Origin: Orientallactaga sibirica
Taxonomy: Eukaryota; Chordata; Mammalia; Rodentia; Dipodidae
Length of the DNA: 64,000 nt
NCBI GenBank assembly: GCA_036365145.1
Contig: JAEOAD010000031.1
Coordinates: 9,768,001-9,832,000 of the forward strand
Direction: 5' to 3'
Shown one piece after another: positions 34,715-45,760 of this stretch. The position numbers were made by a program, and so were the translations under genes. How positions within the stretch are numbered: the stretch's first letter is position 1; every line of letters begins with the position of its first letter. The notes under the pieces were generated by a model. It was not told the DNA's origin and did no database searches. It saw only the letters and a program-made list of their open reading frames with translations.

Positions 34715-35812
34715 TGAGACAGAGGGATATACACAGGGAGATATGTGTGAATGTCAATCGGTCCCCTCTTTAAGGACTGAATGAATAGCCTACCAAAACA
34801 AAGATTCTAGGAAGCAAAGGATTCTGGGGAGAGAGAGTTTGAGGAATTGAAAAGGAGAGATTCTTAGGTGACACATAAGAAGATAACCTGGAAGAGTGAA
34901 ATGGTGAAGGAAAGAAAGAATGCCTTGAGTATGGTAAGGATCACAACATCACTCATAGGATAGGAAAGCCTTGACTCACATGGGGTCTCATGGTTCTCTG
35001 CTGCCGTTAATGTGACATGAACTTACATTACTCATTTGTGAGGGGCTTAAGTCTTTCCCAACATATTCAAAATTTAATGAAGCTTAAGTTTTTTGATCTT
35101 CTTGGTCCACAGTCATTCTAATATAACACCATGGGGTGTGGCACAATATTTAACCACACATCACACTGTGGCCTTCACTTATATCTGAGAAACTCAGAGA
35201 CATATTCTTAAACACTGCAGACTCCACCAAAGAACTCACAGACTTTGTGAATGTCTTTCTTTTTTTGTGAAAGAAAGTCTTACTTTCAACGCTGCTCTTG
35301 GCCTTCTTGCATCCCCTGCCCTCACATTGATGCATCGCCCATGTTTTTCATTCCTTTCTTTCATACTCTTGCAAATAAATACAAATATTTAAACACACAC
35401 ACATACACTTAGAAATCTTTGTAAAGAAGAAAGTTGCAAGGGGATGTTGGACAACCTTTCCTTAGACTCTCTTTCCATCTCTCCCACTTCTCTTTTCTAA
35501 ACAGGCTTTCCAGATAGTAAAAGGTCATGAGAGCTTTGGAGGAACATAGATTTTAGTACACATGGTTTCAGGATAAGATCCCTGTTCTGAGATACTGCCA
35601 GTGGAAGGAAGAACTGTGGTTGGCATAGCTTTTGTCAAGCATGTGCAGACCCATAAACCAATCAGCTTGTGAGGAAATTGGCACTGTGATTGGCCAGATC
35701 TAGGTCATTTGCTCAGCACTGAAATTGAATGTGGATAAATCTCCCCTGAAATATGGGGGTTATGGATAGAGAAATACAGGTCTTATGTTTGGTAGCTTTA
35801 TAAAAAATTTAA
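34715..35812. other. Unassigned; inverted CCAAT pair at about 35,659 and 35,689
   Basis: No named repeat. ACCAATCAG and GATTGGCC lie about 30 bp apart in opposite orientation. This could be chance. Confidence 0.4.
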
Positions 35813-36046
35813 AAATGTAAACTAAGATCCTGAGTTTCTATGAATTGGAATAATTAATATAGTTAGGATGTCTATACCTCCCATATTAAATGGTACCTTC
35901 TCAAATTTCCAATGGCATTTTTTATAGAAATGGGAAAAAAATCCTAAAATTCATATTTAAGTATAAAAGACCTCAGGTGGCAGAACAATCTTGAGCATAA
36001 AAAGCAAAGATGCAGGCATGATGCCCAAATGCAATGCTGTGTACAG

Positions 36047-36202
36047 AAAACAGCATGGTGCTAGCATGTATGCATGTAGAATAAGGAAACACATACTGAA
36101 AATAGGATAATGCTAGCATGTAGACATGTAGACTAATGAAACACATACTGAAAATAGCATGGTGCTAGCATGTAGACATGTAGACTAATGGAACACAAGA
36201 GA
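36047..36202 (+). repeat. 52-bp tandem triplication inside L1
   Basis: GCTAGCATG recurs at 36,060, 36,112 and 36,164, exactly 52 bp apart. Each unit runs from AAAA(C/T)AG through GCTAGCATGTA(T/G)(G/A)CATGTAGA to AACACA. The third is cut by the normal L1 continuation. Because 52 is not a multiple of three, it shifts the ORF2 frame. Confidence 0.9.
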
Positions 36203-36914
36203 GAGCAGAAATAAATCCATGCAGTTATAGAGTCACTTCATTTTAAATTGGAATGCAAATTATGGAAAGGAAAGTGTCTTCAAGGAATCCTGTAGTAAAC
36301 ATTGGTTATTCACATGCAGAGGAATGAAACTGGATGCCTATTTACTAAGATATGCTAAAACAAGAACAAAATGGATTAATGAGGTGAAATTACTAGAAGA
36401 AATCATATAGAAAAAGCTTCTCAACATTGGTCTGGACATTGATTTTTTTTTTTTCTCCAAAGGCACAGACATCAAAAGCAAACAAATCAGATTACATCAA
36501 AGAAAAAGCTTCTGCACAGCAAAGATACCCTCAATAGAGTACAGAAACAACCAGCAAGATGGAAGAAAATATTTGGTGCACCATACATCCAATAAGGGTT
36601 AATATCCAAAGTATATAAGAAATCCAAACACTTCAATAACAAGAAAAATAACATGATTCAAAAATTGGTCAAGAATCTGAAGAGATGGTTGTCAAAAAAG
36701 ACATACAAATGACCAACAAGTATGTGACAAAAATGTTCAACAGGAAAATGCAAATTAGAATAGCTATTATTAAATAATAATAAGCAAGTGTTGACAAGAA
36801 TGTGGATAATAGGAAACCATTATACACTATTGGTGTGACTATTAATGATAACAGACATTATGGAAAATAGCATGTAAATTTTTCAAAAAACTAAAATAGA
36901 ACTACTATATGATT

Positions 36915-36926
36915 ATATATATATAT

Positions 36927-36972
<46 letters not shown>
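36915..36972. repeat. (AT)n/(ATAG)n compound microsatellite
   Basis: About seven AT units run into about eleven ATAG units, inside the L1 after the 'CTATATGAT' position. Confidence 0.96.
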
Positions 36973-36973
<1 letters not shown>

Positions 36974-37455
36974 TAGATGAAATCACTTTATACAAGAGAT
37001 ATCTGATTTCCTTTTGCCAAGATATGGGATGAATCCAAGATTTAGAATGAATAAAGAAAATGTAATCCATATATACAATGTGATAAAATTCAGCCTTAAA
37101 AAAGAAGGAAACCCTGCCATCTCTGACAACATGGATAACTGGAGAGCAGGGTATGTGAAATAAGTGAGGCACAGATGGATAAATGCCTCTTGATCTCACT
37201 TATGCATGACATCTCCAAAGCCACACACAGAAGCAGTGCCATACCTGTTGTACAGCACAGGTGCCTGTAGTTAATAGTGATGCATTGTATACTTCCAAGT
37301 TGTTTACAGCATAGATCATGAATGTTCTCAGCACAAAAATTAATAAATAACTATGTGAGGTGCTGGATATGTTAATTTGCTTGATTGTGGTAATCATTGC
37401 AACAATAAATACATGCATCAATGCATCACATTGTACACCATAATACAAACACCCT

Positions 37456-38215
37456 TGTCAATTAGATGTCCTTAAAGAAAAATTTCAATCCACTCTTCTT
37501 TTCCCACTTTATTTAGTCAAATTATTTTCAAGAAAAAGAGAAAAAAATCTGTTTGTGCTCCCATTCACTCTGAAGACTGATAATTCATCTCTCCTAATTC
37601 TTCTACACCCATCACATTTATTGCACAAAACACCCTTTTAATACTGTAATCACTGGATTATTGGCTAAGGAACTTACAAACAGTCCTCATTATTCTCTAC
37701 AGATAAAAGAAAATCTCTTAAGCATGAACCCCGGAATTTGAAAGAAGCAAGCACAGGGCCTTAGTAGTAAGTGTTTAGTCCAAATCAGACCTGATCACAA
37801 TGAAAGGTCTATATTAAAGGGCCAGCAAAGGGCTCACAATATGACACTCAAGTCTCTTTTCATGGAATGAGTGTCTCTTCAGAAGAAAAGAGAGAATAAG
37901 GAAAACTGTAGTGATCACAGGATATGACCAGGTGCCCCTGTGGAGAAGGTGACCTGCCCTTGGAATTGACTGGAAACAAAATGAAGAAGCCAAAACTCTT
38001 CAGTGTAAATTCATGCAGGGAGGCCTTTAAACCTATGCCCTGGGCACCACTGCGTTGCCCAATTCTCAAGTCAATATGGCAATCATGACATTGGCATGCT
38101 GAACTTTTGTAGATTGGGCAGAGTTCCTACACTTCCATTCTGAAAGGCAGACCTGGCAAGGTGTGCCACCACTTTAGGACCAGTGATATAAAGGTGGCTA
38201 AGGACCTGCTGTCAT
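37456..38215. other. Unassigned; may be L1 3'UTR of the next element
   Basis: The right part (from about 38,110) probably belongs to the antisense L1 3'UTR. The rest is unnamed. Confidence 0.4.
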
Positions 38216-40060
38216 CCCCTGTGTCAGGTGGAGAGACACACATGCATTTTGGGGCGTTCAGTTTTAAGTTTTTTCCCCCTACACTTCCCCTCCCTGCAAG
38301 CACTTCCATCCCTATTGTCTGGGCCTCAAGTTGTCTATTAGGTCAGCAACTCAAGCTTATCCAGGTTAGGAACCACAGATTAGTGAGACCATGCGGCAAT
38401 TTTCTTTTTGTGATTGTGTGAGTTCACTGGTTATGATCTGTTCCAAGGCCATCCATTTATCTAAAAATTTCATTGTGTAACTTTTTTTCTTACTGCTGAG
38501 TAGAATTCTATTGTGTAAATGTACTACAGCTTCGTTAACCATTCATCCAATGATGGACACCTGGGTTGGTTCCAGTTCTTAGCTTTTATGAATTGAGCAG
38601 CTATAAACATGGTTCAGCAAATATCCCTGAAGTGAAGCATGACGCATTTAGGGCAAATGCCCAGTAAGGGAATAATTACTTCTGTTGGCAGCTCTATATT
38701 CTTCCTTTTTAGGAATCTCCATATTTTTTTCAATAGTGGTTGTACAGCTTACAATCCCACCAACAGTGAGTGAGTGTTACTATTTCTCCACATCATTGCC
38801 AACATTTGTTGTCATTTGATTTTTTTTTTAATGATTGCCATCCTTACTGGAGTAAGGTAGAAACTCACAGTTGTTTTAATTTGCATTTCCCTGATGGTTA
38901 GGGATGTTGAGCATTTTCTTAAGTGTGTGTTAGCCATTTGTATTTCTTCCTCTGAGAACTCCCTATTCAGTTGCCTGCCCCATTTTTGGAATGGGTTGTT
39001 TAATTTTCTTATTGTTTAGTTTTTTGAGCTCTTTGCAGATTCTAGATATTAGGCTCTGTCAGTGGTATAATCAGCAAAAGTTTTCTCCCATCCTGTTGGT
39101 AATCTATTGGTTCTTATTATGGTAAGTTTGTCTGTGCCATCACTTTTTAGCTTCATGAGATCTCATTGGTTGAGTGATTGTTTAAGTTCCTGGGCTACTG
39201 AGGTATTGTTCTGGAAGTCTTTCCCCACTCCTATATTATGGAGAGTTCCTTATTTTTTCTTCCAGTAGGAGAAGAGTTTCAAGTCTCATATTGAGGTCTT
39301 TAATCCATTTGAACTTAATTTTTGTGTATGGTGATATATGTGGGTCTAGTTTCATTTTTCTTCATATGGCTGGTTATCCAATTTGTCCAGCACCATTTGT
39401 TGAAGATGCTGTCTGTTCCCCAGAACACATTATTGGCACCTTTGCCAAAGATCAAGTAGCTATAGTTACTTGCCCTAATGTCCAGGTCTTCAATGTTGTT
39501 CCATTGGTCTACATTTCTGTTTTTATGCCAGTGCCATGCTGGTTTTGTTACTATGGCTTTGTAATATAGCTTTGGATCAGGTATGGTGATACATCCAGAG
39601 GTGTTTCTTTGGGTGAAGATGTATTTGGATATCTGAGGCCTGATGCCATGCCATATGACTTTCGAGGTCATTTTTTTTCTAATTCTGTGAATAATGATGC
39701 TGCAATTTTTATTGGTATTGCATTAAATCTGTATAATGCTTTTGGTATAATTGCCAATTTTACAATATAAATTCTACCTATCCAGGAGCATAGGAGGTCT
39801 TTCCACTTTCTCATGTTCTCTTCAATTTCTATCTTGAGTATTTTTATGGCTTCATTATATAGATCTTTCATATCCTTGGTTAGTGTTATTCCAACCAAGG
39901 TATTTAATTTATTTTGTTGCTATTGAAAATGGGACAGCCTTGCTAATTTTCTTCTCTGTATAATTGTCCTTGACATATTGATAGGACACTGATTTGCATG
40001 TTGACTTTGTATCCTGCCACTTTACTGAAGGAATTAATCACCTTTAAAAGTCTTGAGATT

Positions 40061-40266
40061 GGGCTGGAGAGATGGCTTAGCGGTTAATGCGCCTGCTTGC
40101 TAGGCCTAAAAACCCTGTTACAATCTCCAGATCTCACAGTTAGCCAGATGAAAAGTGACACAAGGGTGCAATGCTGAAATTGCCCACAAGGGGGCGCACA
40201 CATCTTGATTTTGTTCACAGCAGCTGAGAGATTGCTGGCACACTCATTCTCTATTTGTCTCCCTTG

Positions 40267-40316
<50 letters not shown>

Positions 40317-40347
40317 CTCTCAAAAAAAATTATATATATATATATTT
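40061..40347 (+). mobile_element. Young lineage SINE, long subtype, inside L1
   Basis: GGGCTGGAGAGATGGCTTAG starts at 40,061. It is flanked by AAAGTCTTGAGAT on both sides (40,047-40,059 and 40,348-40,360), a perfect 13-bp target duplication. It carries a 40-plus-nt (CT)n tract (about 40,270-40,312) and an AT-rich tail. Confidence 0.97.
40184..40197 (+). promoter_or_regulatory. CTCF-like core motif inside a SINE
   Basis: CCACAAGGGGGCGC, identical to the copy at 7745-7758. Plus orientation. Binding is inferred. Confidence 0.5.
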
Positions 40348-40689
40348 AAAGTCTTGAGATGGAGACTTTTGGGTCACTTATGTATAGGATCATGTCATCT
40401 GCCAATAGGGCTAACTTGACTTCTTCCTTTCCAAATTGTATCCCTTTATTTATTTCTCCTGTCTTATTGCTTGGGCTAGGACTTCTAGTACTATGTTGAA
40501 GAGCAGTCATGAGAGTAGGCACCCCTGTCTTGTTCATGATCTTAGTGGAAACTCCTTGAGACTTCACCCATTAAGTATTATTTGGGCTGTAAGTGCTTTA
40601 TATATAGTCTTAATTATGTTAAGATATATACCCTCCATGACTATTTTTTCCAACATTTTGATCATGAAGTGTATGTCAGGCAGCAGTGG

Positions 40690-40920
40690 CACAATGATTC
40701 AGACCACATCATTACCTTCAAGTGTTTACAGTATAAAAGATAGAGAAATGCTAGTAAAATGCAATGAAATAATGTGTGTAAAGTGGTAGGACAAGCAGAA
40801 TGATGTAAGAGGGAAACATTCCATAGTCTCCTATGGGAGTCAGAAGAAGAATTTACAAGTGGGAGAGCATGGGCTGAGACTTGCAGATGTGGCTGTGTCC
40901 ATGAGTATGCCTGGTAATAA
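40690..40920 (+). mobile_element. L2 fragment
   Basis: 'ACCTTCAAGTGTTTACAGTATAAAAGATAGAG', 'TACAAGTGGGAGAGCATGGGCTGAGACTTGCAG' (in pieces) parallel the L2 sequence of AGCTTACAGTCTAG and GAGCTGAGAC(CT)TGAAG. Confidence 0.65.
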
Positions 40921-40944
40921 ATAAAGCCACCAGGTGTTGATCAT

Positions 40945-41100
40945 TCTCTTGTACCACACCCATGCAATACACAATTATCTCAACAATTTCTCACAACAAT
41001 ACAGCCCCAGCAGCTCAGAAAAATGATGTACCTAAAAAAATTGTAGATTTTGACTCAGATCTGTCTGACCCCCACATGACTATTCTCAACTATTAAAATG
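40945..41100 (-). mobile_element. MIR/L2-like old fragment
   Basis: 'ATCTCAACAATTTCTCACAACAAT' and 'GACTCAGATCTGTCTGACCCC' match the MIR TCCTCACAACAA and CAGGTCTGTCTGACTCC boxes. Confidence 0.55.
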
Positions 41101-41518
41101 ACACTGCTTTTTTGAAATAGATGCAAGCTGCCTGCATCTATTTTATTTTATTGTCCAATGACTAATGTTAGTGGGAGTTTATAAGAAATTGTCAGGGAAA
41201 AGGGAAGAACAGATAAAGCTAAATAAGGTGGGGAGGGGATGTATGGCAATCATTCCAGAAGGGATGCAGTAACAGTTTGATCACCATAAAATAACTCCTA
41301 CCACAATCACATGAGAAATAAGCAAGCATGCTAAGTAAACCAATGAAAAAAGTAACCATGGGAATTTTAGTAATAAAGAGAGATGAAAATTTTTGCAAAG
41401 GGAAGGAGAAAAATAAAGCAGCAATGAAGAGTAAAATAACTTATTGAAAAGAGATGTTGATAAATGCAAGCTCATTTGAGGGGTTTGTGATTTATATATG
41501 TTATAGATACTTTATGTG

Positions 41519-41559
<41 letters not shown>
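41519..41559. repeat. (TA)n microsatellite
   Basis: About 19 AT units with one CAT interruption. Confidence 0.95.
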
Positions 41560-41561
<2 letters not shown>

Positions 41562-41779
41562 AAAAACATTAAGCTAGAAAGTTGTATGGCACATATATAT
41601 TTTAAAATAGTGCTTTCAACAATTATGTCTTGGTATAGAACTCCTGTGAAATCTTAAATGAAAAAGTCTGTGAGGATTAATGAGACCTTAAAGCAGATCT
41701 GCATGCTGTATCTGCTCTTGGGAGACAAGTGCTGAATAAATGCTAGGTAGGTAGTGTAGCACATTCTTCTCAGATGGGG

Positions 41780-41938
41780 TTGAGGAAGAACTGAGGTTAG
41801 ACTTTTATAAAAGGCTTGCACGACCAATTAGCTCTCTCTCTCTCTCCCTCTTTCTTTCTCTCATGAAAACAACAAAAAAGTAAAAGGAGAAGAAGAAGGA
41901 GGAGGAGGAGGAGAAGAAGAAGAAGAAGAAGAAGGAGA
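41780..41938 (+). mobile_element. Probable SINE 3' remnant with GAA/GGA repeat
   Basis: 'CTCTCTCTCTCTCCCTC', TTTCTTTCTCTC then AAAACAACAAAAAAG looks like a SINE CT-region and tail. It is followed by an AAGAAGGAGG purine microsatellite to 41,937. Confidence 0.55.
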
Positions 41939-41941
41939 GCT

Positions 41942-42085
41942 TGAATGGTGGTGCAATCCTTTAATCCTAGCACTCAAGAGGCAGAAATAAAAGGATCAGT
42001 GTAAGTTTGATGTCATCCTGGAGCCACAAAGTGAGTTCTGGGTCAGCCTGGACTAGAGCGAAACTTACCTCAGAAAGAAAACGAA
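41942..42085 (+). mobile_element. B1 SINE
   Basis: 'GAATGGTGGTGCAATCCTTTAATCC', 'GCACTCAAGAGGCAGAAATA', 'AGTGAGTTCTGGGTCAGCCTGG' and 'CTAGAGCGAAACTTACCTCA' in order. Confidence 0.9.
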
Positions 42086-42675
42086 GAGAAGAGAGCTGGG
42101 CTGAGCAATGAGCTTCTGTGAATGATTCCTTCAGAGATGGCTTGGTATTTTCTATAGCTAATGATGACTATGTGGTTGCGGGATTTCTGACAGCTGTAAC
42201 ACTAATGTTGGGATGTGGTGGGGTGCTTTTAAAGTCCTCTTGTCAAGGTCAATCCCTAGAGCAAGATCTTCAGCATCATTATGAGGCTTTATCAAGCTCC
42301 CCAAAGAATCTCAGTTAAGGTTTGTTAGAATATATTTGCTTAGCATACATTCAAAAAAGAAATAGCAAGAGCATAAGATCAGATCATCCTTTAACCTGGA
42401 GGCAAGAGATTTTTTTTTTTTTCTTGGTCACCAAACTTCTAATTTTCTCATATAGATAAAATCTGATCAATGTACAATGTAAGAAATAGCAAATGACTTT
42501 GACTCAGAGAGCAGGAACATGAATTCATGAAGCTGGGGGCATAAGGAAGACAGTGCAAGGTCAAAAATCAGCAAGGTGGAGCTAGAAGACAGGGACTCAA
42601 GAAACTTGTGACGAGGAATGAAGTCCAACTCCTTCTGAGAGCCAATATCTTCATTTCAGTAACCCCAACCTCTCT
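42086..42675. other. Unassigned sequence
   Basis: A 66-codon ORF (42,118-42,318, plus) has one hydrophobic stretch, but no start context, homologue or exon structure I can support. Confidence 0.45.
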
Positions 42676-42679
42676 ATTC

Positions 42680-42800
42680 TAAAGATTTCCTGGGATGGTT
42701 CTTAAAAATGCTGCTACACAGTGCCATCCCAGACTGTCATTCCATTTCTAGGGAGGTATTGATAAAGCTACATGTTTACCAAGTTCCCGTTTACTTTTGT
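42680..42800 (+). mobile_element. MER5A-type hAT-Charlie MITE
   Basis: 'CCTGGGATGGTTCTTAAAAATGC', 'CCATCCCAGACTG' and 'TACCAAGTTCCCGTTTA' follow the MER5A sense order around TTAAAAATGCAGA and AACAAGTTCCC. Confidence 0.7.
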
Positions 42801-42915
42801 TAATAGCACAACTTTATCCATCAACATTTAAAAAGCTACAAGTGATACTTAGAACCAAGAGACCAAAGTGCCTGTCACACAAACACTCCTTTATTTATAA
42901 ACCTGCCTGCCTTTG

Positions 42916-42918
<3 letters not shown>

Positions 42919-42956
<38 letters not shown>
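42919..42956. repeat. (CA)n microsatellite
   Basis: About 19 perfect CA units. Confidence 0.98.
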
Positions 42957-42958
<2 letters not shown>

Positions 42959-43980
42959 CCCAACATTTGAACTCTTTCTACTACATACTGCAGAATAAGG
43001 AAGATTTTACCATTCATCTAATTTAAGCTTAACTCTACCTTCTTTCCTCATTTTGAAATTCACTGATGAGAACAGAACAAGTCACAAAACATGCAACTCT
43101 GTAGCTAATTCTATCATAAGCAATGTTTCTCAAAGAATTCAGTGATACTGTTTGAGGGAATGGAGACTTAAACTGGGAATATTACATAAGAGCTCTAATT
43201 TTTATCTCTATATCTGTCTTTTCACCTACACTTAAAATAGGAATCAGATTTGGGAAATGAATTTTAATAATCACATTAAACAAAAATTTCACTGCCACGT
43301 GTTTCTAGGCAAGCTTGAACTATAGGAAGGAATATTCATATGGTACTATAGAGTTTTGGAAAAATGAATATTGGTCATAGATTACATCTCTTCAAATATG
43401 TTTCCAGGTCAAAACGAAATGAGACCAGAGGAGAACTGAAAGTACAGATGTATGGTTACAGTCTATCTTACAAAGCTGGTCCCACACCTGTTTAATATGG
43501 AATAACAATGAAAATAACAAAGCAATGGCTGCTGTCACTGAGGAAGGCATTACTGAAGGGAGCCTGTTATACTCACAGGATTACTGCTCGTACACATGCA
43601 AACATGGCAAAAGCAATATGCCAACACATGTGCAAACTGGAAGGAAATGAGACCTTCAAGTGTTCTAGTGTCCAACTGTGATTTGTAGTCATCCATACTG
43701 AAGAGAAGTAGATCATGAGAGAATATGTAAGAGATTTTACTAAGCATTTAAGTAAAAAAAAGGTGAGTACAGTTAAAAGTTTGTGATTAACTAATCATGT
43801 AATGTTTAATTAATTCATGAAGGCTTTGACTGAGCAGCACTCAGTGGGACCTTCTTATGACTACTCATCTGCACTGTAAATCAAATGCAATTTCCCATTT
43901 ATTTTACTTCCTTAAGAGCTTCATCTCCCTCTTCATATCTAACTAAATATGACAGCTTGTTACCTCAGAATCATATGCAT
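42957..43980. other. Unassigned sequence
   Basis: No named repeat. One 65-codon minus ORF (43,550-43,747) without domain. Confidence 0.5.
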
Positions 43981-43984
43981 GGCC

Positions 43985-44125
43985 TGCAACTGAGGCTAAT
44001 CCACCTGCAATGAGCACATGGTGATAGCATGCCCTTCGTGAGGTATAACCCCTCTCTGACTTCATATTTTCATCTCTTAAATGGGGCTATAAGAATGCTG
44101 TTCATCTACAATTACTGAGACAGAA
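43985..44125 (+). mobile_element. MIR SINE
   Basis: 'GTATAACCCCTCTCTGACTTCATATTTTCATCTCTTAAATGGGGCTATAAGAA' in pieces is the MIR central domain. Confidence 0.65.
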
Positions 44126-44304
44126 AGCCTAAAAACTTTTGGAAAGTGGACATATCAACACTTGCATATAAATAGAAATTACCATAAATATAACAATACA
44201 GATTATATAACAATATGTTAAGTATAATTGTGCCACATAATAAATTTAATGGTAATTTATTTTATTTTGTAATCTATCTCTTGAAGAGTTGATTTCTATA
44301 AAAA

Positions 44305-44395
44305 GTGAGGCATGCAATTCCTGTACTTGAGAAGCAAAGGTAGGATAATCACAAATTCAAGGTTAGCCTGGGCTACATCATGATACCCTGAATGA
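44305..44395 (+). mobile_element. B1 fragment
   Basis: 'GTACTTGAGAAGCAAAGGTAGG', 'CAAATTCAAGGTTAGCCTGGGC' and 'ATGATACCCTG'. Confidence 0.78.
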
Positions 44396-44534
44396 GGCCT
44401 TCATGACCCCATAGTGAATATCATAACTCTACTGAGGAGGGCCTCCAGGGAAACAGAAGCTGGGGCAAGGGGATAAAGAGAATAAATAACTTGTTATAAT
44501 TTATATAAAATTAAATTAAAAAAAAAAAAAACTC
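44396..44534 (+). mobile_element. L1 3'UTR tail
   Basis: 'CATAGTGAATATCATAACTC.ACTGAGGAGGGCC' repeats the end of the 500-1733 3'UTR and runs to a 17-nt A tail. Confidence 0.65.
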
Positions 44535-44536
44535 AA

Positions 44537-44625
44537 GCACTGGGAATGTAGCTCAGTGGTAGAGTGCTTAGCTAGTATGCCCTGGGTCTCAGGTTCAATT
44601 TCCAACACCATGTCATCTCCAAAAT
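44537..44625 (+). mobile_element. ID SINE
   Basis: 'ACTGGGAATGTAGCTCAGTGGTAGAGTGCTTAG' (in pieces) and 'CAGGTTCAATTTCC' are the ID A and B boxes. Placed right after the L1 A tail, a common landing site. Confidence 0.88.
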
Positions 44626-45490
44626 GTTTTGAAAAATTGGTCCCATTTCCACATTATTTTTGAGAGTGATATGAAATCATTCTAGCTGACCTGACCTAGA
44701 CCAGAGGTCTGAATTTTGTTATTGGGTTTATTTAACTTGTTTGTAAAAGTGGCACTAGCAGGGACCACCTATTCCCTTCTAATAAGGAAAGCAGGTGACC
44801 ATTTCTCCCTGTTGTATCCTCATTGTCTATCTTTTATTATCCTTTTTATTTCTGTGACACAAGATACCCCCATGATTAAAAGTGCTGAGAGCTGAAAGGG
44901 ACCAAAGGTGCCACAGTGAAGAACCAGGAGCTCCACTCATCTCCAAGGAAACATGAGAGCCAATGTCTGGAGCATGTGATCCCAATATTGTTCTTCCTGC
45001 TGCTGCAGAATATATTTCCTACTTCCCCAAAGTGGATAATTTATATGATCCTTTGACATCCTCTAAGCCAATAAGAACACATCATCCTGCACAATGTGAC
45101 CATTAGGAAGACAGATATTGGATGCATTCCACAGATCATTTCTAATCTTGTTTGGTTTCCAGATTACTTGGCCTTAAATCTTTCTATAAGAGATAAAATT
45201 TGAAGCATAGGGATGATACTTTTCCTGCCCTTAAGGTACTCTAGCCATTCTTTCATAAATCTAGAATTCGCCAAGACAACTCTAGGATGAACTCTCTAAA
45301 GTGGGTATTTCTTGGACGCCCTGCCCTCTCTGAAATCAGAGATTTTAGTATTCAAATTGTCCCCATCAAGGTCTTAGGTGAGAGTTTACCAGAACTCTCT
45401 CAAGAGATCTTCCTCTGTACCTGACAGTCTAAAACTTAGCATGTCACCTGCAGCCCACATGTTAGTCTATGACAATAACAAAAATCTAAT
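44626..45490. other. Unassigned sequence
   Basis: No named repeat or exon. Confidence 0.5.
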
Positions 45491-45494
45491 GATA

Positions 45495-45760
45495 TTCCAT
45501 AAATTTATAAAGATCAACAGGTTTACTTTTACTTACAGTTTTCCAGGTTCCAGTTCATGATCTTTTGGCCCCATTGCTTTGGATCTCTGATGAGGTAGAT
45601 CGTATATGATGGTGAGAGAGCAGGGCAGAGCAAAGGTGCTCACATCATGGCCAGAAAGAGAACACAGGAGGAAGAGAAAGGGGCTGGAGTGCCACAGTCC
45701 CTTCAAGGGTATGCCCCAAATCACCTGAAGACCTCATTGTTAAAGGTTGAACACCTCCTT
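45495..45760 (-). mobile_element. MaLR-type LTR, antisense (partial)
   Basis: 'TAAATTTATAAAGATCAACAGG', 'ACAGTTTTCCAGGTTCCAG', 'GGTGCTCACATCATGGCC' and 'AGGAGGAAGAGAAAGGG' resemble antisense MaLR landmarks (TTTATAAAG..GAGG, ACAGTTC, CTCACATCATGG). Confidence 0.6.

Larger units (their letters stand above)
35815..37455 (+). mobile_element. L1 ORF2 3' half plus 3'UTR (older L1)
   Basis: Ordered L1 phrases: 'AAATGGTACCTTCTCAAATTTCC', 'AGCAGAAATAAATCCATGCA', 'CATCAAAAGCAAACAAATC', 'AAAAGCTTCTGCACAGCAAAG', 'GTATGTGACAAAAATGTTCAACA' and 'ATTCAGCCTTAAAAAAGAAGGAAA' in pieces. After the coding end it continues into an L1M 3'UTR ('GTATACTTCCAAGTTG', 'GTTAATTTGCTTGATTG', 'TTGTACACCATAAT'). Multiple frame breaks, a 52-bp triplication and a GATA expansion make it inactive. 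Confidence 0.93.
38220..40675 (-). mobile_element. L1 ORF2 and part of 3'UTR, antisense; best preserved L1
   Basis: Minus-strand pieces at 40,567-40,346, 39,898-39,668 and 39,671-39,315 translate to typical L1 ORF2p segments. These include the RT active-site motif LADDMILYI, the phrase [46 protein letters not shown] and [10 protein letters not shown]. The order is that of the RT and C-terminal region. Frames change between the pieces, the 5' part is missing and a SINE interrupts it, so it cannot encode a full protein. The 3'UTR limit is approximate. Confidence 0.96.

Noticed and set aside
42118..42318. 66-codon ORF with a hydrophobic stretch
   Set aside because: Short, without recognisable homology or splice context, and next to a B1. 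Not supported as a gene.
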